Below, in pieces: positions 56,233-64,000 of a stretch of 64,000 nt of DNA. A model generated the notes under the pieces. It saw only the letters and a program-made list of their open reading frames with translations, ran no database searches and was not told where the DNA came from. Source of the DNA: an uncultured Blastocatellia bacterium (GTDB lineage: Bacteria > Acidobacteriota > Blastocatellia > HR10). The DNA is taken from contig CALHAI010000006.1 in the NCBI GenBank assembly GCA_937934295.1, forward strand, positions 1 through 64,000, read 5' to 3'. Made by a program: the position numbers and the translations under genes. The stretch's first letter is position 1. Each line of letters begins with the position of its first letter.

Positions 56233-57441
56233 TCAATACTCATTTGGATCGGTGAGCTGTACCGTCCCGACTAAATACCCGCCGGCGCCGCTGCTGCCGC
56301 GAGCCGGACGCCCGGCCGGAACGCCGGCGATGGCCCCTGGCAGCCGCATCGCGATGAAGCGTCCGAAAACGGAATGCCCATCGCTCCCCTCGATGAAGAA
56401 GGCTCCGATATTGGCCACACGGATCGTCGTCCGCCCTCCCCGCGAAGGCGCCCTGGGATCGAAGAGGATGAGGGGAACGATGCGTGGACTCTCATTTGGC
56501 GGATAGCGATCGCTCCACACATACCATTGACGCGTCACCGGATCTCTTCGAAGCTCGGCATTCGGATCCTGAGCGACCAAGGCGCTCACCCCCTGGCGCG
56601 TGGGACCGACCATGTTCCCCGGTTCTGTCGTGAGCGTGTCCCCGATTTGCACTGTTCCACCCCATCCGTAGATGATGTTGTCGCGATACGTATCGGCTCC
56701 TCGCCCGCCTAAGGCGAGTCCGTAGAAGTTCCCTGGATACTCTGGCGAATCGCTCTTCAGCTGGATGTATCGGCCGTCCACATCGCGAGGAGCGATGAAG
56801 CCAGTTGGGGATCCGGGCGAGCAATCCCGATAGACGCTCACGTCCTGTCCCTCGAATTCCGAGTCGTACGGGGATTTGTAATAGTCGGCATTGACGGCGA
56901 TCCCCCGCCACGTGTGAGGGTTCGGGTTGAACGGCCCATGATCGCCGTCTTCTGGCGTCACGCATATCCCGCCATGTCCGAATTGATCCGGCGGCGCCCA
57001 AGGGCGCCAGCCCCCGGTCCCCCCGATGGCCGGAGCGACGACAGCGGCCGCACGCACGCGGATGTTGGCTTGATGAATGCCGAACAGGCGCGCGAAGAAG
57101 GTGCGCGCTGGCCGCGTGATGTCAATGAGGATGACGTTGCTTCGAGGAAAGGAGATCTCGCTGCTGGAGAGAAGAACAGGCTGTCCATCCGCCTGATTGC
57201 GCGCGGCATATTCCATGGCCAAGCGTGCGGCTGCCCCATCGGCCGTATAGTTCCCCGGCTGTGCTAAGAGACCATGCGCTCCGGCCAGCGCCGCCGCATC
57301 TACCGCGTTCTGCAATTGCGCGCGCACGACATAGAGATGCCCGACGTCCACGGCTAAACTCGTCGTTCCCAGAATCGCCACCAGTCCAGCGACGACCAAG
57401 ACCAAGATCGCCCCGCGGTCCCATCGGCGCTTCCTTCCCAT
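56233..57441 (-). CDS. TadG-like Tad-domain protein (copy 1)
   Basis: A 402-residue protein. After a basic N-terminus a single hydrophobic helix is followed by the Tad/TadG signature (SLAVDVGHLYVVRAQLQNAVDAAALAGA). The remainder is a large beta-rich extracytoplasmic region with GGICVTPEDGDHGPFNPNPH and a C-terminal SSGAGGYLVGTVQLTDPNEY. Tad-domain proteins are membrane-anchored parts of tight-adherence pilus systems or stand-alone surface proteins. No tadA-F pilus genes are nearby. It starts 9 bases after its paralogue and is about the same length. Confidence 0.75.
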   Translation of the reverse strand: MGRKRRWDRGAILVLVVAGLVAILGTTSLAVDVGHLYVVRAQLQNAVDAAALAGAHGLLAQPGNYTADGAAARLAMEYAARNQADGQPVLLSSSEISFPRSNVILIDITRPARTFFARLFGIHQANIRVRAAAVVAPAIGGTGGWRPWAPPDQFGHGGICVTPEDGDHGPFNPNPHTWRGIAVNADYYKSPYDSEFEGQDVSVYRDCSPGSPTGFIAPRDVDGRYIQLKSDSPEYPGNFYGLALGGRGADTYRDNIIYGWGGTVQIGDTLTTEPGNMVGPTRQGVSALVAQDPNAELRRDPVTRQWYVWSDRYPPNESPRIVPLILFDPRAPSRGGRTTIRVANIGAFFIEGSDGHSVFGRFIAMRLPGAIAGVPAGRPARGSSGAGGYLVGTVQLTDPNEY

Positions 57442-57450
57442 GGCTCTTCC

Positions 57451-58650
57451 TCAATATCTGTTGGGATCGGTGAGCTGTGCCGTCCCGAGCAAATACCCCC
57501 CGGCGCCACTGGTGCGGCTCGAAGGGCGCTCCGGCGCTTCCCCGACGATCGCTCCTGGAAGCCGCATCGAGATGAATCGGCCAAGGATCATATTCCCTGA
57601 TGTGCCCTCGATGAAGAAGGCCGTGATGTTCGAGACGCGAAACGTCGTGCGCCCGTTCCCCGGCGGATCTGTCGGATCGAAATGGGTGATCGGCACAATG
57701 CGCGGGCTCTCGTTGACGGGATAGAGGTCGCTCACCACCTTCCACACGCCGTTCTCCTTCACCATACGCGCTGTTGGATCTTTCGCGATCAACTCCGTAA
57801 TCCCTTGAAGCGTCGGCCCGGTCATGTTTCCCGTCTCCGTCAGCAGCATATCCCCCAGCCGGATCGTCCCATCCCATCCGTTGGCGAGATTCGAGCGATA
57901 GAGATCGGCACCTGTCCCACCGAGGGCGACGGGGAAGAAGTTGCCGGGACTGAAGACTTGGCTCACCTTGAGCGCAATGCGTTTTCCGTTCACATCGCGT
58001 GGAGCGATGAAGCCTGTCGGGGCGCCCGGCGAGCAACCGGTGTAGAGGCTCACATCGGTTCCGGCGAATTCCGGATCATAGGGAGACTTGTAGTAATCGG
58101 ATTCGACCGAGATGCCTTGCCAGGTGTGAGGGGACGGATTAAATGGCCCATGATCCTCGTCCGTCGGCGTGACGCAGATCCCTCCGTGGCCGAACTGATC
58201 CGGTGGAGCCAAGGGGCGCCACCCGCCCGCCCCCCCGACGGCCGGAGCCACGACGGCGGCCGCGCGCACGCGGATATGCGCTTGGCGAACGCCCAAGATG
58301 AGACCGAAGAAGGTCCGTGCCGAACGCACGATCTCGATCCGAATCACATTGGGCTTGGGGAAAGTGATCTCACTCGGAGAGAGCTGAACGGGCTGCCCAG
58401 CCGCTTGATTGCGCGCCGCGTACTCGATGGCCAAACGTACGGCCGGCCCCGTCTCCGAATAATTCCCCGGCTCTTGCATGAGCCCCTGCGCGCCAGCCAA
58501 CGCGGCGGCGTCCACGGCATTTTGCAGTTGATTCCGCACGACGTAGAGATACCCCACATCCACGGCCAGCGTGGTCGCACCCAATAAAGCGACCAACCCG
58601 GCCGTCGTAAGGACGACGATGCTGCCTCGATCCCGTGCCCTTTGCCGCAT
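57451..58650 (-). CDS. TadG-like Tad-domain protein (copy 2)
   Basis: A 399-residue paralogue of the following gene, similar along its whole length (shared TLAVDVGYLYVVRNQLQNAVDAAALAGA, PPDQFGHGGICVTP and a near-identical C-terminus TSGAGGYLLGTAQLTDPNRY). The anchor helix is IVVLTTAGLVALLGATTLA. The ATG at 58650 has AGGAGG upstream; a TTG at 58659 is also open. A weak promoter, TTGCGC-16-TAAGCT, may lie just before it in the 121-base gap after the metzincin gene. The tandem pair is a clear duplication that has diverged. Confidence 0.75.
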   Translation of the reverse strand: MRQRARDRGSIVVLTTAGLVALLGATTLAVDVGYLYVVRNQLQNAVDAAALAGAQGLMQEPGNYSETGPAVRLAIEYAARNQAAGQPVQLSPSEITFPKPNVIRIEIVRSARTFFGLILGVRQAHIRVRAAAVVAPAVGGAGGWRPLAPPDQFGHGGICVTPTDEDHGPFNPSPHTWQGISVESDYYKSPYDPEFAGTDVSLYTGCSPGAPTGFIAPRDVNGKRIALKVSQVFSPGNFFPVALGGTGADLYRSNLANGWDGTIRLGDMLLTETGNMTGPTLQGITELIAKDPTARMVKENGVWKVVSDLYPVNESPRIVPITHFDPTDPPGNGRTTFRVSNITAFFIEGTSGNMILGRFISMRLPGAIVGEAPERPSSRTSGAGGYLLGTAQLTDPNRY

Positions 58651-58771
58651 AGGCTCCAATCCTCCTGGCGCTAGCTTAGCATCTTCGGAAACTCGCGCAA
58701 TCGGCTCAGGGGAGTATTTTCACCACTTCAACATCGGATTTCTCACCGCGCGAAGGCTGAGGCCGCACCGC

Positions 58772-60115
58772 TCATTGCTGCCCGCTAATCCCTGTGACCG
58801 TGAGAAACGCTCCGCTCTCTGTGACCTCGCACACGGTGAGCGTCAGGCCCGTCTGGGGATCGGTGAAGCTCCGCCCGATCGGGAGAGCAGGATCAAACCA
58901 GGAGGCCGTCTCCGGCGTCATGTCGAGCAGGAAGCTGCCTCCGCGATCGCCTGAAACGCCCAAGCGGATGATGACCCCACGAGGAACATTGAGATTCCGC
59001 ACCAGGAAACGATCGAACCCAAGCGGCGGACGATACTCGACATAATACCACGCCATGCGTCCCGCTTCAGGATTCGCGCCGGCGGGGATCTTGAGGACCT
59101 TCAGCCCTTCCCCCTTCGCTTGGTAGGGTGCCAGTCGAAACGTCCCTTCCTCAGTCACACGAAGGATCTCCTCGCCCTCGCGCAGCCATCCGAGCTGCTC
59201 CTTTTGAACAGCGCTCACGTGTCCGGCGCCCATCCCCATGACGTCGAGCGTGTCGCCATATTCGAGGATCTGACATCCCCCCCCGAGCACGACCCATCCG
59301 CATTCGAGAGCGTGCGAATGAAGGAGACCGAGTCCATGTCCCAGTTCGTGAGTCAGGACATCAAAGGCGAGCGTCCCGTTGATCCACGCCGAAGATGGCG
59401 TCCCTCCGAGCGTCCCCAATCCCCACCATGCGCATGCATTTTTGGGGAAGGCGTAGACAAGATGCTCATACGCGGACAGATCGATGCCTGAGGCCGCAGC
59501 CGCCGCGTGAGCCGCTTCAGCAAGGCGAAACGGATCACACGCGGCGGCGCTCATCGGCAACGTGAACCATCCGAAGACGTTCCCCTCAAGCGAGAGCCGC
59601 CCATAGGAGTTCTCCCGAAAGAAGTCGGCCGCGGTCATGAGGACGGCATATGCGGTCTCGACGGAGTAGGGCCGCACGGCTCGGTCAAAGAAATTCAGCA
59701 GAAGGAGCGCGAGGCGACGCTTGACAAGGGCTTTGGTCGTCGGCCGGTCTTGCGCCTCCGATGACTCATCGAGGCCCACATGCGTGACGGAGATTTGTGC
59801 GCCGTGGCGAACGCCGCGCACGCGCACCCACATCCCCGTGTGAGCCGAAGAGAAAGCTGCCGTATCCCCCCGCAGCCAAAATCGCTGCGCGCCCTGACGC
59901 AAGACATATGACCGACGCGCCCACCCGGGATGATCCTCCATGAGGATTTCCAGGATGCCCTCTCTCCCTTCTTCCGAAAGATCCCATTGGTCGTCCACTG
60001 GGGCGCGATCGCCCCCGACAGCCATGAAGTGTCCGGGCTGAAGAGAGACGCCGAGGGCGAGCGCAAGGAGCGCGCCACGCGCTCGGCGGCTCGATGCCCA
60101 CCGTCCAAACGCCAT
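58772..60115 (-). CDS. Exported metzincin-type zinc metalloprotease
   Basis: A 447-residue protein with an N-terminal signal peptide-like segment (ARGALLALALGVSLQPG) and a zinc site HELGHGLGLLH near residue 254. A probable Met-turn, DVMGMG, follows about 40 residues later, as in metzincins of the gametolysin (M11) type. The ~240 N-terminal residues would contain a propeptide, and the ~140 C-terminal residues a beta-sandwich. It should cleave proteins or peptides outside the cell. It is the first gene of a minus-strand group with the two Tad-domain proteins and has a good promoter. Confidence 0.75.
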   Translation of the reverse strand: MAFGRWASSRRARGALLALALGVSLQPGHFMAVGGDRAPVDDQWDLSEEGREGILEILMEDHPGWARRSYVLRQGAQRFWLRGDTAAFSSAHTGMWVRVRGVRHGAQISVTHVGLDESSEAQDRPTTKALVKRRLALLLLNFFDRAVRPYSVETAYAVLMTAADFFRENSYGRLSLEGNVFGWFTLPMSAAACDPFRLAEAAHAAAAASGIDLSAYEHLVYAFPKNACAWWGLGTLGGTPSSAWINGTLAFDVLTHELGHGLGLLHSHALECGWVVLGGGCQILEYGDTLDVMGMGAGHVSAVQKEQLGWLREGEEILRVTEEGTFRLAPYQAKGEGLKVLKIPAGANPEAGRMAWYYVEYRPPLGFDRFLVRNLNVPRGVIIRLGVSGDRGGSFLLDMTPETASWFDPALPIGRSFTDPQTGLTLTVCEVTESGAFLTVTGISGQQ

Positions 60116-60243
60116 GTCCCCCCTCGCTCGGCGTTCTCAAGGGAGGCCTCTCTCGACCGAACGCGCACTCGCACACTACACCCTCATCAGGCGCTTGAAC
60201 GCGAACGCTCCGAATGCCCCGATCCTCCCTGTGCGACACGCGT

Positions 60244-60272
60244 ATTGTACCGTCGCCCTTCCCTCGACTCAA
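60244..60272 (-). promoter_or_regulatory. Promoter of the metzincin gene
   Basis: On the minus strand: TTGAGT (60272-60267), 17 bases, TACAAT (60249-60244). The leader would be about 120 bases. Confidence 0.55.
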
Positions 60273-60388
60273 TCGGGCCAAAGGCGGATTTCTCTCCGCC
60301 AGAAGACCGGAGGATCCATCAGCACGCGGGCCGCACGGTCATCGTTTGCGGAATGAGAGGCAAAGGGGGTATGCTTGGAAAGAAAGAG

Positions 60389-60437
60389 GCTGAGATCCCC
60401 CGCCAGCCATGTCGTCGGCGGGCGAGGGATTCTCAGC
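60389..60437 (+). other. Long hairpin upstream of the DNA polymerase gene
   Basis: GCTGAGA (60389-60395) pairs exactly with TCTCAGC (60431-60437). TCCC/GGGA and CCGCC/GGCGG continue the stem inside with small bulges, for about 16 pairs in all. It ends 56 bases before the chosen start codon and may regulate translation or mark an upstream RNA end. Confidence 0.45.
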
Positions 60438-60493
60438 GAAGTGCCGAGAAGAAGCGGATCGAGCGGGATGCCACTCGCATCCGAAAAGACGAC

Positions 60494-62257
60494 ATGGGAA
60501 CCTATCGCGTGATCACAGAGCGGGCCGAGCTTGAGGCGTTGCGAGGGCGATTGCTCGAGGAGCCCGTGCTCGGCGTGGATACGGAGACGACCGCGCTCGA
60601 CCCCTACCGGGGGCGCATCCGCTTGCTGCAGCTCGCCACGCGCGAGGAGGTCTACGTGCTGGACCTCTTCGCCCTTGGGCTGCAAGCGCTGGAAGCGCTG
60701 CGCCCGGTCTTGGAAGGGGAACAGCCGGTCAAGATCCTGCATAACGCGAAATTCGACGCGAAGATGCTCCGGCATCATACGGGCATTGAGCTGGGGCGGC
60801 TCTTCGATACGATGCTCGCATCGCAACTGGTGGCCGCCGGAGATATGACGAAACGACACGGGCTCGCGGATGTCGTCGAGCGGCATCTGCGCCAGCGCGT
60901 GGAGAAGACTTCGCAGTTGAGCGATTGGAGTGGAGAGCTCTCTTCAAGACAACTCGACTACGCGGCGCGCGACGTCGAAATCCTGTTGCCGCTCCGACAA
61001 GCGCTCATCGAGAAGCTTCGGGAGCTGGGGCTCGTTCGCGTCGCGAAGCTCGAATTCGAGTGCGTGCTCCCCACGGCAGCGATGGAGCTCTCCGGCATGC
61101 CCTTCGATGCGGAAGCCGCGCAGGCTCTCGCTCAGGCGTGGGAGCAGCGACGCGCTCACCTGGAGGAAGCGCTCCGCCGGGAGCTCGGGCGAGGGGTTGC
61201 TCAAGCAAACCTCTTCGGCCAGGTCGAAATCAACGTGAATAGCCCGCAACAGGTCTTGACGAGCTTGCGCCGACTCGGCCTGCCGCTTGCGGGCACAAGC
61301 GAAATGGAGCTTTTGCCCTATCGGGATCATCCGGCGGTCCGGCTCTTGTTGGAATACCGCAGCGTGCAGAAGTTGCTCAGCACCTTCGGACGCGGTTTTC
61401 TCGAACATCGGCATCCGGTGACCGGACGGCTGCATGGCGATTTTCATCAGATTGGGACGCCGACCGGACGCTATAGCTGCAGCGAGCCGAACATCCAGCA
61501 GGTCCCCAACGTGCCGGAGATCCGCGCGTGCTTCCGAGCACCGAGCGGTCGGCGATTGATCGTGGCCGATTATTCGCAGATCGAGCTACGGATCCTGGCC
61601 GAATTCTCCCAAGATCCGAAGATGCTCGAAGCGTTTTTGAACGGCCTGGATCTGCATCGGATGACGGCGAGCTGGATGTTCAAAGTCCCTCCCGAGGAGG
61701 TCACCAAAGAGCAGCGTGCCATCGCCAAGACGATCAACTTCGGCCTGATGTACGGCATGGGCGCAGCGAGTCTGGCTACGCGGATCGCAGAGGTCCGTGA
61801 CGGAGCGGGCATCTCGCTCGTTGAGGCCGAAGCGTTGATCGCCAGCTATTTCGAGATCTATCGAAAAGTGGCCGAGTGGTTGCGCGCGGCCAGCGATACG
61901 GCGGTTTCCCTCCGCCAGAGTCGCTCGCAGTCGGGACGCCTGTGGCGCTTTCAGTTTGATCCCACGGATCGCGAACAGGTCGCAGCCGTTCACCGATTGG
62001 GGAAGAACTTCCCCATTCAGGGGACGGGCGCTGACATCCTCAAGCGGGCGATGCGCTTGGTGTACGAAGCGCTCCGTCCCTATGAGGCGCAGATCGTGAA
62101 TTCGATCCACGATGAGCTCGTCGTCGAGGTCGCCGAGGAACAGGCCGAGGAGGTCGCCCATCTGGTGCGCGAGCGCATGATCGCGGCTGGGCGCGAGTTC
62201 ATCAAAACGGTCCCCATCGAGGTCGAGGTCGCCATCTCCGAAACGTGGACGAAATGA
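60494..62257 (+). CDS. Family A DNA polymerase with 3'-5' exonuclease, no 5' nuclease
   Basis: A 587-residue Klenow-like enzyme. The proofreading domain is complete: Exo I VDTETTALD (D29, E31), Exo II LHNAKFDAK, Exo III YAARDVEIL. The polymerase motifs are complete: motif A DYSQIELRI near 358, motif B RAIAKTINFGLMYG, and motif C NSIHDELVVEV near 538. The 5'-3' exonuclease of full-length PolA is absent, and nothing like it precedes the gene. It would fill gaps but not remove RNA primers alone. The ATG at 60494 begins just before the exonuclease fold but has no good ribosome site; see the upstream region for alternatives. Confidence 0.88.
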   Translation: MGTYRVITERAELEALRGRLLEEPVLGVDTETTALDPYRGRIRLLQLATREEVYVLDLFALGLQALEALRPVLEGEQPVKILHNAKFDAKMLRHHTGIELGRLFDTMLASQLVAAGDMTKRHGLADVVERHLRQRVEKTSQLSDWSGELSSRQLDYAARDVEILLPLRQALIEKLRELGLVRVAKLEFECVLPTAAMELSGMPFDAEAAQALAQAWEQRRAHLEEALRRELGRGVAQANLFGQVEINVNSPQQVLTSLRRLGLPLAGTSEMELLPYRDHPAVRLLLEYRSVQKLLSTFGRGFLEHRHPVTGRLHGDFHQIGTPTGRYSCSEPNIQQVPNVPEIRACFRAPSGRRLIVADYSQIELRILAEFSQDPKMLEAFLNGLDLHRMTASWMFKVPPEEVTKEQRAIAKTINFGLMYGMGAASLATRIAEVRDGAGISLVEAEALIASYFEIYRKVAEWLRAASDTAVSLRQSRSQSGRLWRFQFDPTDREQVAAVHRLGKNFPIQGTGADILKRAMRLVYEALRPYEAQIVNSIHDELVVEVAEEQAEEVAHLVRERMIAAGREFIKTVPIEVEVAISETWTK

Positions 62258-62331
62258 AGGCCGACGCCGAGAGCGCTCAAGCCTCTAGGTGCGGTAGAAT
62301 ATTCGACGTTAGGGGGGCCAGGAGGGCAAGC

Positions 62332-63384
62332 ATGCGAATCTGCGAACGCTGTCAGGCCGTAGTCGGCGCCGATTGGCGCTTTTGCCGATACTGTGGGGCT
62401 CCTTTGGAATCGAGCCTTTCGACGAGACCGGAGATCGGCGAAGAACCGGAGACGGCGATCCTTCAGCCACGGGAGACGACGCCGGCGTATCTCCCCCCGG
62501 AGATCGAGCGCGCGCCCTTCGACGTGAGGTCCGATCATCTGGAGAAACCCCGACGCCGATTCCGATGGCTGGCGTTTCTGTTGATCAGCGTGCTCGCGCT
62601 CGGAGCGGTGAGCAGTGCCGGAGTTTTCCTTTGGCATGAAGTCGTCCGACACTGGGTGGCGCCGACTCGTTTCTCCGCCCGCCAGAGGGCCGAATTCTCT
62701 CGGCGCTTGACGCTTCCCTTCGACAGCGACGTCACCCTCGCGAACACCAATGGGAACGTGACGATCCTGACGTGGGACAAAGCGACGGCCTTGATCATGG
62801 CGCGCAAGCGAGGGAGATCGACCCGCGACCTTGATGCCGTGCGCATCGAGATCACCGAGGGAGAGAACCGCCTCCTCATTCAGACCATTCAACCGGACGG
62901 CTCCAACGTCGCCGTGGATTATGAGCTCACGCTCCCGCGCCGCGTGCGACTCACCGACGTGCGCGTCCTCAACGGCCATATTCGCATTCGTGACGTCGAG
63001 GGCTTTGTGAAAGCCCGGACCGTTAATGGCCGAATCGAAGTCGAAGGGATGGCGGGAGCTGTCGAAGCGGAGACGGCGAACGGAAGGATCGAGGTCGCGC
63101 TCATCCAATGTGCGGACGAGCGCGAGACGACGCTGCGATCCCTAAATGGCCGAATCACACTGCGGTTGCCCGAGACGTGCGACGCCCGTCTTGAAGCGGA
63201 GGCGCTTCATGGAGAGATCACGGCCGATGAGGAGTTGGGATTGACGCAGTCAAAGGAACGCTTCTTGGGGCGGCGCGCGGAAGGGCAACTCGGCCGTGGT
63301 GGGCCGCGGATCCGCGTGGGGGTCATCAATGGGGCGATTCGCCTGGAGCGCCAGGGGCGCCCGAGTGCAGGAGAGGGAACATGA
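62332..63384 (+). CDS. Zinc-ribbon membrane protein with DUF4097-like beta-helix
   Basis: A 350-residue protein. Residues 3-22 are a zinc ribbon (CERCQAVVGADWRFCRYCG). An acidic/Pro linker and one transmembrane helix (WLAFLLISVLALGAVSSAG) follow. The C-terminal half is a DUF4097/adhesin-like repeat domain: LANTNGNVTILTW, LNGHIRIRDVEG, VNGRIEVEGMAG, ANGRIEVALI, LNGRITLRL. The rungs suggest a right-handed beta-solenoid outside the membrane. The ATG at 62332 has GGAGGG upstream. A TAGAAT box lies at 62295-62300 without a clear -35. The stop overlaps the SagB-type gene. Confidence 0.75.
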   Translation: MRICERCQAVVGADWRFCRYCGAPLESSLSTRPEIGEEPETAILQPRETTPAYLPPEIERAPFDVRSDHLEKPRRRFRWLAFLLISVLALGAVSSAGVFLWHEVVRHWVAPTRFSARQRAEFSRRLTLPFDSDVTLANTNGNVTILTWDKATALIMARKRGRSTRDLDAVRIEITEGENRLLIQTIQPDGSNVAVDYELTLPRRVRLTDVRVLNGHIRIRDVEGFVKARTVNGRIEVEGMAGAVEAETANGRIEVALIQCADERETTLRSLNGRITLRLPETCDARLEAEALHGEITADEELGLTQSKERFLGRRAEGQLGRGGPRIRVGVINGAIRLERQGRPSAGEGT

Positions 63385-64000
63385 CGATGAACCAGGACAC
63401 GACGATTGCGCGGAAATACCACGAGGCGACCAAACACTCCTATTGGAGCGTGCGCACGAGCGCGCACGTCCTCGATTGGGAGAATCAACCGTTGCCGTTC
63501 AAGATCTATCCGGAGCTGGAGGCGATTCCGCTGCCGCGCGAGCTGCCGGAGACGGGCGTCTCGACCTTCGTCGCGCTTGGGGAGAAAGTACCCTCGCCGG
63601 GTCCGGCGACGGCGCCGATCGAAGCGCGACCGACGCTCGCACAGCTCGCCCATCTTCTCTTCTACTCAGCGGGCATCACGAAGAAGAAGACGTATCCCGG
63701 CGGAGAATTCTTCTTTCGCGCGGCAGCATGTGCCGGAGCGCTTTATCCGATCGAGGTCTACGTCGTCTGCACCGATCTGCCCGATCTGCCTGCCGGCGTG
63801 TACCATTTCAGCCCGATGGACTTCAGCCTTCGGCGCTTGCGGACTGGCGATCATCGGGCGTTCTTGGCTGCGGCGGCAGCGCACGAGCCCACACTCCTCT
63901 GGGCGCCTGTGATCTTCGTCTACACAGCGCTCTCGTGGCGAAGCGCCTGGAAGTATCGCGCCCGAGCGTATCGCTATCACTTCTGGGACTGCGGTATGAT
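63381..64000 (+). CDS. SagB/ThcOx-type nitroreductase-fold dehydrogenase (partial, cut by window end)
   Basis: The first 206 residues of a flavin-dependent nitroreductase-family protein; the 3' end is outside the window. The N-terminal YHEATKHSYWSVR, the LAQLAHLLFYSAGIT helix, the RAAACAGALYPIEVYVV flavin-region motif and LPAGVYHFSP match SagB-type proteins, which oxidise azolines to azoles in peptide natural products. Many members lack a peptide cluster and have other roles. ATG 63381 overlaps the previous stop as ATGA. The Cys in ACAGALYP stands where many family members have Ser or Gly. No precursor peptide or cyclodehydratase gene is inside the window. Confidence 0.82.
   Translation, partial: MTMNQDTTIARKYHEATKHSYWSVRTSAHVLDWENQPLPFKIYPELEAIPLPRELPETGVSTFVALGEKVPSPGPATAPIEARPTLAQLAHLLFYSAGITKKKTYPGGEFFFRAAACAGALYPIEVYVVCTDLPDLPAGVYHFSPMDFSLRRLRTGDHRAFLAAAAAHEPTLLWAPVIFVYTALSWRSAWKYRARAYRYHFWDCGM

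Larger units (their letters stand above)
60116..60493. other. Divergent intergenic region between the metzincin gene and the DNA polymerase gene
   Basis: A 378-base region without a separate gene. It contains the metzincin promoter, a possible plus-strand promoter (TTGCGG 60346-60351, 18 bases, TATGCT 60370-60375), and a long hairpin at 60389-60437. The polymerase frame stays open through the whole region, so an upstream start such as ATG 60371 cannot be ruled out; it would add a Lys/Arg-rich leader of 41 residues. Confidence 0.5.

Noticed and set aside
59930-60493. A long N-terminal extension of the DNA polymerase frame.
   Set aside because: Most of it overlaps the metzincin gene and its promoter on the other strand and shows no 5' nuclease motif. 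Only a short extension from 60371 remains possible.

Overview
The window looks like a chromosomal segment of a high-GC Gram-negative bacterium, most probably an Acidobacteriota member. The reasons are two ~1120-residue Oar-type TonB-dependent receptors with N-terminal carboxypeptidase-regulatory domains and no SusD partner, a very large secreted BNR/VPS10-like propeller protein, a long secreted PIG-L deacetylase, zinc-ribbon/DUF4097 membrane proteins, and many secreted proteins of unknown function. The assignment rests on gene content only. Genes are tightly packed: 4-base ATGA/GTGA overlaps are common, and convergent genes often touch or overlap at their 3' ends. No insertion sequence, prophage, CRISPR array or rRNA gene was seen.

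Layout. (1) 1-2524: end of a phosphate-control unit, PhoU then a PhoB-like regulator then a membrane-free PhoR-like kinase. (2) 2572-4371, minus strand: a TPR protein with a Fis-type helix-turn-helix and a small secreted Trp/Gly-rich protein. Their promoter lies back to back with the promoter of the next block. (3) 4587-37461: a ~33 kb carbohydrate island. It holds a LacI regulator, myo-inositol catabolic genes iolB, iolC, iolD, iolA and an iolE-like gene, two Oar-type receptors, a PIG-L deacetylase, an APC permease, a PfkB kinase, a GH4 glycosidase, a PHP-type metallohydrolase, a GH38 alpha-mannosidase, an unknown exported protein, a zinc dehydrogenase and an RbsABC-type ABC transporter. A radical SAM gene lies reversed inside the transporter genes. 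(4) 37451-40700, minus strand: a three-gene unit of a radical SAM/SPASM enzyme and two proteins I do not recognise. (5) 40800-43544: secA. (6) 43901-50384: hemB, tadA, two class II tRNA-Ser genes, SRP RNA, dnaX, ybaB, recR and three small unknown or membrane proteins. (7) 50386-56155: ilvD, larB and the BNR propeller protein. (8) 56233-60115, minus strand: two tandem TadG-like paralogues and a secreted metzincin. (9) 60494-64000: a Klenow-type DNA polymerase without the 5' nuclease, a zinc-ribbon/DUF4097 membrane protein, and the start of a SagB-type dehydrogenase cut by the window edge.

How the parts work together. The island reads as an uptake-and-degradation system whose core product is inositol. 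Outer-membrane receptors would import glycans, periplasmic enzymes (alpha-mannosidase, PIG-L deacetylase, PHP hydrolase) would trim them, and the ABC transporter would deliver the cyclitol to the Iol enzymes. An alpha-mannosidase, a GlcNAc-inositol-deacetylase-type enzyme and inositol catabolism together suggest a glycosylated inositol (GPI-, PIM- or GIPC-like head group) as substrate. That is inference. IolG and IolJ are not in the window, and the zinc dehydrogenase is a candidate stand-in for the oxidation step. The second candidate for something new is the three-gene radical SAM unit with its consensus-like promoter and an exact 13-bp internal hairpin.
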